Shown piece after piece: positions 38,534 to 44,328 of a stretch of DNA of 44,328 nucleotides. Source of the DNA: Necropsobacter massiliensis (lineage in GTDB: Bacteria; Pseudomonadota; Gammaproteobacteria; Enterobacterales; Pasteurellaceae). The first letter of the stretch is position 1. Each line of letters begins with the position of its first letter. The stretch lies in NCBI RefSeq assembly GCF_000827595.2, contig NZ_LN776191.1, forward strand, positions 1 through 44,328, given 5' to 3'. A program made the translations under genes and the position numbers. Under the pieces are notes generated by a model. The model was not told the origin of the DNA, made no database searches, and saw only the letters and a program-made list of their open reading frames with translations.

Positions 38534-39103
38534 ATGGCTCGTCAAAAGAAAACCCGCCGCATCACCGATATTATGCCGGCACGCAAAACGGATAAGCGTG
38601 CGGAAGAACAACCGTCCCGCCCGGGGCGCAGCAAAACCCGCTACGAGCTGGATGCTAAGGCGCGTGAGGAAAAACGCAAGAAAAAACATAAAGGCTTGGC
38701 TGCCGGCTCCCGCCATAGCGCGCAGGAAAATAATCGGAAGGCAGCGACAGTAGAACAGCGCGATCCGCGTTTGGGCAGCCGTAAAAAAGTGCCGTTGATG
38801 GTGGAATTTGTGAATAAACCGGAACAAGGTTTGCATCTGCACGCGCAGAAAACGGCGGTAAAACCACCGCACTTGGATCCGCAGCGCGAATTGGAACAGC
38901 TAGAAAATAATGAATGCCTGAATCAGTTGCTGGATGAACTGGATGCCGGTAAAACGCTCAGCGCCGACGATCAGCGCTTTGTGGACGACTGTCTGGCACG
39001 CATTGCTCAGTTAATGGAAACACTGGGCATTGAGGATGAAGAAGAAAACGACGACGATTTATACCGCACTTTTGAAACGATGGATATCAACCGATTCAGA
39101 TAA
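38534..39103 (+). CDS. yihI: Der GTPase-activating protein YihI
   Basis: YihI stimulates GTP hydrolysis by the ribosome-assembly GTPase Der, delaying ribosome maturation. The 189-residue protein has the basic, disordered N-terminal half (to about 100) and an acidic C-terminal half, with the conserved [13 protein letters not shown] between them. Ribosome site AAGAGA. Uptake signals lie at 38866 and 39063, the latter within the last codons (LYRTFETMD). The next gene starts 3 bases after its stop. Confidence 0.9.
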   Translation: MARQKKTRRITDIMPARKTDKRAEEQPSRPGRSKTRYELDAKAREEKRKKKHKGLAAGSRHSAQENNRKAATVEQRDPRLGSRKKVPLMVEFVNKPEQGLHLHAQKTAVKPPHLDPQRELEQLENNECLNQLLDELDAGKTLSADDQRFVDDCLARIAQLMETLGIEDEEENDDDLYRTFETMDINRFR

Positions 39104-39106
39104 GTT

Positions 39107-39583
39107 ATGTGGAAAACCATTTTATTGTTGCTCGGTGTATTGATTATCGCCGGTTTGATCGCTTATACCGTCTATTTGCTGGCGGCGTTGCAAAAACAGA
39201 AAAAAGCCTTTGCGCAGGCACGCGCGGCGCGGATTGAACGTTTAAAACAGAGCATTGTGATGATCGCCGCTGCGATGCAAAACGGCGACTGCAATCATTC
39301 GGAAGGGGTGATCCGATTGAAAATGCTGCTTGAACCATTGGGTAAACCGTTAAAACAGTATGCCGCCATGTTTGCCTTGTATGAAGTGGTGATGGATATG
39401 CCGACCCACGAGGCGCGCCGTGCTTTGCCGAAAAACGAGCGTATGCGTTTGGATTTGCAACGCGAAAGCGCCGAGGCGGAGCTGGAACAAAAAATTATGT
39501 TGGAGTTACGGCAATTATTAGCCGATATGGAACAAATCCGGGGGGAACTTGAATGTCGGACATCACATGGGATTTGGCGTTAA
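39107..39583 (+). CDS. DUF2489 protein, single membrane anchor
   Basis: This 158-residue protein has one N-terminal membrane helix (about 4-28), then a charged helical cytoplasmic part. It matches the DUF2489 family found next to yihI and hemN. No biochemical role is known. It starts 3 bases after yihI and overlaps hemN by 31 bases, so yihI, this gene and hemN form one tight transcription unit. The genomic link may point to ribosome assembly or heme supply, but nothing in the sequence decides it. Confidence 0.8.
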   Translation: MWKTILLLLGVLIIAGLIAYTVYLLAALQKQKKAFAQARAARIERLKQSIVMIAAAMQNGDCNHSEGVIRLKMLLEPLGKPLKQYAAMFALYEVVMDMPTHEARRALPKNERMRLDLQRESAEAELEQKIMLELRQLLADMEQIRGELECRTSHGIWR

Positions 39584-40920
39584 TTCAGAAATACAATCAG
39601 TCGGGACCGCGTTACACGTCTTATCCGACGGCACTGGAATTTAACCAAGAATATACCGAGGCAGATTTTGAAACCGCGGCGGCGCGCTATCCTGACCGCC
39701 CGTTATCGTTGTATGTGCATATTCCGTTTTGCCACAAGCTGTGTTATTTCTGCGCCTGCAATAAGGTGATTACTCGCCATCAGCACAAAGCGGATATTTA
39801 TCTGGATTATCTGGAAAAGGAAATCAGCAACCGCGCCGGGTTATTTGCATCTCGCCGGGTAACGCAAATTCACTGGGGTGGCGGTACGCCGACCTATTTA
39901 ACCGAACACCAGTCCGCCCGTTTGATGAATATGTTGCGTGAGCATTTCCACATCGACCCGCAGGCGGAAATCAGTATTGAAATGGATCCGCGCGAAATTG
40001 AGCTGAGTATGCTGGAACATTTGCGCAAAATCGGCTTTAATCGTATCAGCATGGGCGTACAGGATTTCAATAAAGCGGTGCAGAAAGCGGTTAACCGCGA
40101 GCAGGACGAAGCCTTTATCCGTGCCTTGTTAATCCGTGCGCGCGAGTTGGGTTTTACCTCAACCAATCTAGATCTGATTTACGGTTTACCGCTGCAAACC
40201 GTAGACAGCTTTATGTTTACCCTGCAAAAAGTGATTGAACTCAATCCTGATCGGTTGAGCGTTTTCAATTATGCGCATTTGCCGAGCCGTTTCGCTGGAC
40301 AGGCGAAAATTAAAGATGCGCAGTTGCCGAGCCCGGAAACCAAACTGACGATTTTGCAGAAAACCATCGAAACGTTGAACGGCGCCGGTTATCGTTTTAT
40401 CGGTATGGATCACTTTGCCAAACCAGATGACGAGTTGGCGATTGCCCAGCAAAACGGCGTGTTGCACCGCAATTTTCAGGGTTATACCACACAAGAAGAG
40501 TGTGATTTGCTGGGGCTGGGCGTGTCGGCGATCAGCCTGTTAGGCGACACTTACGCACAGAATCAGAAAGAGCTGAAGCATTATTATGCGGCGCTGGAAA
40601 CACAGGGTATCGCCTTGCATAAAGGGTTGGTGCTGACGCAGGAAGATTGCCTGCGCCGTGATGTGATTAAGCAGCTGATTTGTAATTTCAAACTGGATTA
40701 TCGCCCAATTGAACGGCAGTACGGTATTGATTTTAGTCAGCATTTTGCCGAAGATCTGGCGCTGCTACAGCCTTTGGCGCAAGACGGACTGATTGAAATC
40801 AACCCACAGGGATTACAGGTTTCATCTAAAGGTCGCTTATTGATCCGTAATATTTGCCTGTGTTTTGATACCTATTCCCGCCAACAGGCAAAACAGCAGC
40901 AGTTTTCCAGAATTATTTAG
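39553..40920 (+). CDS. hemN: Oxygen-independent coproporphyrinogen III oxidase
   Basis: Radical-SAM enzyme that decarboxylates coproporphyrinogen III to protoporphyrinogen IX in heme synthesis without oxygen. The 455-residue protein has the cluster motif CHKLCYFCAC (Cys60, Cys64, Cys67) and the following IHWGGGTPTYL and NLDLIYGLP signatures. The start lies inside the preceding gene, with CCGGGGGGAA as ribosome site. It is notable beside pnuC because many relatives need external heme (X factor); this organism can carry out at least this step itself. Confidence 0.96.
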   Translation: MSDITWDLALIQKYNQSGPRYTSYPTALEFNQEYTEADFETAAARYPDRPLSLYVHIPFCHKLCYFCACNKVITRHQHKADIYLDYLEKEISNRAGLFASRRVTQIHWGGGTPTYLTEHQSARLMNMLREHFHIDPQAEISIEMDPREIELSMLEHLRKIGFNRISMGVQDFNKAVQKAVNREQDEAFIRALLIRARELGFTSTNLDLIYGLPLQTVDSFMFTLQKVIELNPDRLSVFNYAHLPSRFAGQAKIKDAQLPSPETKLTILQKTIETLNGAGYRFIGMDHFAKPDDELAIAQQNGVLHRNFQGYTTQEECDLLGLGVSAISLLGDTYAQNQKELKHYYAALETQGIALHKGLVLTQEDCLRRDVIKQLICNFKLDYRPIERQYGIDFSQHFAEDLALLQPLAQDGLIEINPQGLQVSSKGRLLIRNICLCFDTYSRQQAKQQQFSRII

Positions 40921-40973
40921 TCGGCGCACGGCAGTTGCGGTCGCGTCGTCGTTGTAATTGTTTCATTCGGCTT

Positions 40974-41015
40974 AAAAGTGCGGTGAAAATTTTTATTTTT
41001 TCACCGCACTTTTTG
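40974..41015. terminator. Bidirectional terminator between hemN and esterase
   Basis: AAAAGTGCGGTGAAAA (40974-40989) pairs with TTTTCACCGCACTTTT (about 40998-41013): a 16-bp perfect stem from inverted uptake signals, between convergent genes. Confidence 0.9.
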
Positions 41016-41024
41016 ATTGTCGGA

Positions 41025-41891
41025 TTATTCGCCGTCCTGTATCCGTCGTATTGCGCGCGCAATGGCATAAGGTATCGAGCCGCCGTGGTTTTGCCGTGCG
41101 ATTAACTCAAATTCCACTGGATAGCCTTGTTGGCGCAACTGTTGGCTCAATTGTTCCGCCGTGAATATTTGTCGACGTTGCATGATTTTATCCAACCGTT
41201 GTGCAGTCATTGTCGGGTCTGCCGTCGGCGTTGCTTCGTATTCTCCCAACGTAATCAACATTGAGGCGGGCGACGGCGTGATCCAAGGTGTTTGGCGCGG
41301 CAAAAAGGCGGCGTTGTCCCACCACAGTGATGGGCTGGCGAGAATATAATGATCAAACAGTTGTGGTTGGTTGAATAGGATGTAAAGCCCGAATAATCCG
41401 CCGAAAGAATGCCCGAAAAAATAGCGTTGCCGGGTGGCAATCGGATACTGCGCCGCTATACGCGCAATGACTTTGCTACGGATAACGTGCAGAAATTCTG
41501 CCGCGCCACCGCCGGCGGAGAATGCGGCACCTTGCGCTGGAAATGTGTAATCACGGGTACGTTGATTCACAAAATATGCCTGTTCGCCGCTATAGCCGAT
41601 CCCGATAATCAGCGGTAAAGTGCGGTCGGTTTTGACCGCGTTTACGGCAAGGGGAAACTGTGCGTTGGCGTCCAGTAAATATAACACGGGCAGTGGTGCC
41701 GACCATTGTTTCGGCGCGGCGATAAACAGACGATATGCCTTGTTTGCTACGCTGAGCTCTTCAGTGGTGATATTAAAGTGATCGTACATAGTTGGGTTTA
41801 TCGGCTGGATTTGTTGACTCGGTGTGGCATTGCTTATCGCCGCGAGGAAAAACGCGACAATGTCGATTATCAGGTAATGCAATTTGTTCAT
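41025..41891 (-). CDS. Alpha/beta-hydrolase, siderophore-esterase-like
   Basis: This 288-residue protein of the esterase D / IroE-Fes family has the nucleophile elbow GHSFGG (Ser162) and a late QNHGGSIPY with the likely catalytic His. The N-terminal hydrophobic stretch (about 5-22, ending NATPS) looks like a signal peptide, so it would act in the periplasm like IroE, which linearises catecholate siderophores. It follows the TonB-dependent receptor by 53 bases on the same strand, hence an iron role is inferred. The start is uncertain: ATG 41891 lacks a good ribosome site, and a TTG at 41924 is in frame. Confidence 0.7.
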   Translation of the reverse strand: MNKLHYLIIDIVAFFLAAISNATPSQQIQPINPTMYDHFNITTEELSVANKAYRLFIAAPKQWSAPLPVLYLLDANAQFPLAVNAVKTDRTLPLIIGIGYSGEQAYFVNQRTRDYTFPAQGAAFSAGGGAAEFLHVIRSKVIARIAAQYPIATRQRYFFGHSFGGLFGLYILFNQPQLFDHYILASPSLWWDNAAFLPRQTPWITPSPASMLITLGEYEATPTADPTMTAQRLDKIMQRRQIFTAEQLSQQLRQQGYPVEFELIARQNHGGSIPYAIARAIRRIQDGE

Positions 41892-41944
41892 CTGATTAGA
41901 CCGTACCGCGCCTCGGGCAAGCAAGCGCGGTCTTCGTTTCGGCT

Positions 41945-43996
41945 TTAAAAGGTCAGTGTCGCGTTTGCCCAGTATCTGCGACCGTCTTCCGGCAACCAGT
42001 TGCCGCCGTCGGTATTGATGGCGTCGGCGCGCGCATTACCGATATTTAATACGGCGACATTCAGCAGGATATTTTTGCTGATTTGGTAATTTACGCCGAC
42101 ATCCAGCGTGTTGTAAGCAGCGCGGTAACGTGCAATATTTTTACTGTCGCCGTTACGCGGGTTCGCCCAGATTTGACGTCCCTGATAGTGCCAGCGGGCA
42201 TAGGCATCCAGATTTTCGCGCAGTTGCCAGTTCAGTTTCGCCGTAGCCGAATGTTTCGGGGTGTTGTTCAGCGGATAACCTTGCAGTGATTGACCTGAGG
42301 CGGCGCGATCCTCATCGGTTTTGCGTTTCGAGTGCTGATAGGTATAGCTGAGATCCAACGACCATTGCAGGTTAAACGGAAGGTGCGCGGTCAGCTCAAC
42401 GCCTTTGATGTTGGCTTTGCCGATATTGCTGTATTCGTATAGATTTGCGCCAGTTATTGGGTCGGTCGTCCCCAAGCCGTAGCTGGTCAGTTTGTTGTTA
42501 AAATCGGTATTAAACAGTGTGGCGGACAAATTTAACCCAGACAGGCGGGTATAACTAAACCCGATTTCCTGATTAACACTGGTTTCCGGCTTCAGATTCG
42601 GATTGCCATAAATCACGCCAGCACCGTTTTGCGTGGATGTGACGTAATCCGCGCTGGTTTCACGGATTCCCGGGGCTTTAAACGCTTTTGCCACGCCGCC
42701 TTTCAGCGTGAGTGCTTGGTTAAGGTGATAAACCAGATAGGCTCTCGGGTTCCAGTGCGTACCATAGGTTTTATGATGGTCCAAGCGTGTGCCGAGAGTC
42801 AGCAGCAAGTTATCAGTCAGGCTGATCTCATCTTCCACAAACAGCGCTTTTTGAATGGCTTTATTGGTTGAGGTTTTAAAATTGGCAATAGAACGGTTTC
42901 CGCTGCGAGTGACGCTGATGACCGAATCATCATGCAGTTCAGCATGTTGATATTGTCCGCCAAAGACAAAGAAATGCCGATTAACCGGCAGCATGAATTT
43001 AGCGTCAAATACCGTATTGGTAATTTCCGGTCGGCGGCTGTTATACCCGCTCGGCGTTTTAATTTGTCGTTTGGCTTTTTCCTGATACAAACTGAATTCG
43101 GAACTCATCGTACCCCAATCGCCGTAATGGCTTAACGCCCAATGGTTGCGGCTGACGATAGTTTCGGAAGCGGTGTTTTGGGTAATAACGCCAGCACGAT
43201 TTGTCGTCGCGGCAAGGGATTTCCCCGGATGTTGCGCTTTTTGCTGTACGTTGCGGCCAGCTTCCAGGGTAAATTTTTGTTTATCTGTCGGGGTGAAAAC
43301 GAGTTTAGTGTTGATGTTTTTATTTTCTTTTTTATTCAAACCGCCGACAAATTCGTCTTCCTGACGATAATCGCCGCCGCCGTAGAGCTGTATGCCAAGT
43401 TTGTGCGCAATTAGCGGACCGGACAGGAAGAAATTGCCCTGATAGCCGTTACCAGATTTGCCGTCGTCATGTATGATTCCGCCGGAAGACAGCGAACCTG
43501 TCCAATTTTCGCTGACATCCTTGGTGATGATATTCACCACGCCCCCCATTGCATCGGAACCGTAAAGCGAGGACATCGGTCCGCGAATGACTTCAATACG
43601 TTCGATGGCACCAATAGGAGGAATAAAACCGCCTTCAAAGCCACCGTTGCCGTTGGGACGTGATTCACGAGTGTTTTGACGTCTGCCGTCAACCATGATC
43701 AGGGTATAATCGGCGGGGAGTCCGCGAATTGAAATATCCTGAGTATTCGCACTTGAACCACCGGCGCTTACGCCCGGCACATCTTGTAGGGCGTCAGTTA
43801 AATCGCTTATTGGTTTGCTGCGCAATGATTGCTGATTAACCACCGTCACGCTTGCCGGCGCGTCTTTCAAATCCTGAACCGCACCTGAAGCGGTCACAAC
43901 GATAGCGTTCAGTTCCTCAGTTTGAGATTGTTCGGCGGATACTGTTGCTGCAAGACAACTCGAGACGACCGTACTGTAAATTAATGTCTTCTTCAT
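41945..43996 (-). CDS. TonB-dependent outer-membrane receptor, catecholate-siderophore type
   Basis: This 683-residue outer-membrane receptor has a signal peptide (MKKTLIYSTVVSSCLAATVSA), then a TonB-box-like ELNAIVVTAS. The plug domain contains ISIRGLPADYTLIMVDGRR and VIRGPMSSLYGSDAMGGVVNI. A 22-strand barrel ends in ...RRYWANATLTF with the expected C-terminal Phe. The FKAPGIRE and NPNLKPETSVNQEIG blocks resemble the FepA/IroN/CirA branch. The ATG at 43996 was chosen for its signal peptide; the frame is open to 44056. A Fur box lies 29 bases upstream. The exact ligand is unknown. Confidence 0.88.
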   Translation of the reverse strand: MKKTLIYSTVVSSCLAATVSAEQSQTEELNAIVVTASGAVQDLKDAPASVTVVNQQSLRSKPISDLTDALQDVPGVSAGGSSANTQDISIRGLPADYTLIMVDGRRQNTRESRPNGNGGFEGGFIPPIGAIERIEVIRGPMSSLYGSDAMGGVVNIITKDVSENWTGSLSSGGIIHDDGKSGNGYQGNFFLSGPLIAHKLGIQLYGGGDYRQEDEFVGGLNKKENKNINTKLVFTPTDKQKFTLEAGRNVQQKAQHPGKSLAATTNRAGVITQNTASETIVSRNHWALSHYGDWGTMSSEFSLYQEKAKRQIKTPSGYNSRRPEITNTVFDAKFMLPVNRHFFVFGGQYQHAELHDDSVISVTRSGNRSIANFKTSTNKAIQKALFVEDEISLTDNLLLTLGTRLDHHKTYGTHWNPRAYLVYHLNQALTLKGGVAKAFKAPGIRETSADYVTSTQNGAGVIYGNPNLKPETSVNQEIGFSYTRLSGLNLSATLFNTDFNNKLTSYGLGTTDPITGANLYEYSNIGKANIKGVELTAHLPFNLQWSLDLSYTYQHSKRKTDEDRAASGQSLQGYPLNNTPKHSATAKLNWQLRENLDAYARWHYQGRQIWANPRNGDSKNIARYRAAYNTLDVGVNYQISKNILLNVAVLNIGNARADAINTDGGNWLPEDGRRYWANATLTF

Positions 43997-44024
43997 TAGT
44001 GGCGGATTTCCTGTGAATTTTAAT

Positions 44025-44043
44025 GTTAATGAGAATCGTAATA
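44025..44043. promoter_or_regulatory. Fur box before the TonB-dependent receptor
   Basis: GTTAATGAGAATCGTAATA matches the 19-base Fur consensus GATAATGATAATCATTATC at 14 positions. It lies just downstream of a possible minus-strand promoter (TTGCAA 44070-44065, 16-base spacer, TAAATT 44048-44043), so Fur-iron would block it. Confidence 0.7.
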
Positions 44044-44110
44044 ATTTAACATGCAAAACATGGATTGCAAGTTAAAAGTTAACGGTGGGAAAGGTTGGGG
44101 CAAAATAACA

Positions 44111-44136
44111 AACCGCACGTAAAACGTGCGGTTTTT
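44111..44136. terminator. Terminator between receptor promoter and right-edge gene
   Basis: AACCGCACGT, loop AAA, ACGTGCGGTT and more T on the + side; TTTG runs on the minus side. A perfect 10-bp stem, resembling but not equal to an uptake signal (CCGCACGT instead of CCGCACTT). It most likely ends the minus-strand gene at 44220. Confidence 0.75.
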
Positions 44137-44142
44137 AGACTA

Positions 44143-44233
44143 CCCTATAGGGCGTTATTACTTCACATGCCTCTCAAGAGGCATAGGAAAAACGGACAAC
44201 TACATGATGACGCTATAGTTTACTCCTTGAGAG
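44143..44233. repeat. Cluster of palindromes at the right edge
   Basis: CCCTATAGGG (44143-44152, perfect) and ATGCCTCTCAAGAGGCAT (44167-44184, an 8-bp stem around CA) are followed by TACTCC/GGAGTA around 44221-44239. CCTCTCAAG inside the second reappears inverted as CTTGAGAGG (44225-44233), so alternative long-range pairing is possible. On the minus strand they lie just past the stop codon of the partial gene. Confidence 0.45.
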
Positions 44234-44327
44234 GGAGTATGGCCGCACTTTTATCCTTGACTTTGCTGTAAATTGCTTGCGAGATTTCTTCGTAAATCGG
44301 TTCATCAGCAGATTTTGATCTCGGTTT
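44220..44327 (-). CDS. C-terminal fragment of an unidentified protein, cut by the window edge
   Basis: Read on the minus strand from the right edge, 35 codons are open and end with TAA at 44222-44220. The tail is charged and contains ADEPIYEEI and QAIYSKV, two tyrosines in settings resembling EPIYA-type motifs. A variant uptake signal (AAGTGCGGC) falls in frame as DKSAA. A terminator lies 85 bases downstream, supporting a real gene end. The protein cannot be identified from 35 residues, and the frame could be chance. Confidence 0.4.
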   Translation of the reverse strand, partial: KPRSKSADEPIYEEISQAIYSKVKDKSAAILPLKE

Positions 44328-44328
44328 A

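Noticed and set aside
1-44328. CRISPR arrays, insertion sequences, prophage, tRNA or rRNA genes
   Set aside because: Looked for regularly spaced repeats, transposase or integrase proteins and cloverleaf sequences; none seen. The recurring 9-base motif is the DNA uptake signal, not a CRISPR or IS repeat.

Overview
This is chromosomal DNA of a gammaproteobacterium of the family Pasteurellaceae. The clearest sign is the dense scatter of the 9-bp DNA uptake signal AAGTGCGGT / ACCGCACTT, with roughly forty copies. That form belongs to the Haemophilus influenzae / Aggregatibacter / Pasteurella branch rather than the A. pleuropneumoniae branch. Gene orders (def-fmt-rsmB-trkA-mscL, rpsP-rimM-trmD-rplS, asnC/asnA, yihI-hemN) and protein sequences agree. 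A complete lsr operon and an HMW1C-type N-glycosyltransferase suggest Aggregatibacter or a near relative, but the genus is an inference.

Layout. 1-182: window edge with no recognisable gene. 315-5833: peptide deformylase, formyltransferase, rRNA methylase, K+ uptake regulator, MscL channel and RNase E inhibitor. The mscL reading frame carries an in-frame TAA at codon 9. 5939-11622: a SIMPL protein, slyD, rimO, the cytoplasmic N-glycosyltransferase ngt, a low-molecular-weight tyrosine phosphatase and a small YdcH-type protein. 11740-20424: the whole autoinducer-2 uptake and processing locus, lsrK-lsrR divergent from lsrACDBFG, with a well-formed CRP/operator control region between them. 20534-25347: udp, asnC, asnA, dusA and a ClC antiporter. 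25486-28797: nucleoside salvage operon nupC-deoB-deoD with two PurR-like boxes. 29034-31659: a YczE-type membrane protein and two lipooligosaccharide glycosyltransferases. 31873-33862: the S16/L19 ribosomal operon. 33933-40920: pnuC, rapA, rluA, yihI, a DUF2489 protein and hemN. 41025-43996: a Fur-box-controlled TonB-dependent receptor with a secreted-type esterase, probably a siderophore uptake and hydrolysis pair. 44220-44328: C-terminal end of an unidentified protein cut by the window edge.

How the genes work together. Most of the window is housekeeping. Convergent gene pairs are usually separated by two inverted uptake signals that form the stem of a terminator. The accessory parts are the AI-2 system (import by LsrACDB, phosphorylation by LsrK, derepression of LsrR, degradation by LsrF and LsrG), the stand-alone N-glycosyltransferase beside rimO, and the iron receptor/esterase pair. 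No CRISPR array, insertion sequence, prophage, tRNA or rRNA gene was seen. I did not find a clearly new multi-gene system. The most unusual observations are the mscL nonsense codon, the ngt gene lacking its usual partners, the regulatory architecture of lsr and of nupC-deoBD, and the tyrosine-motif tail at the right edge.
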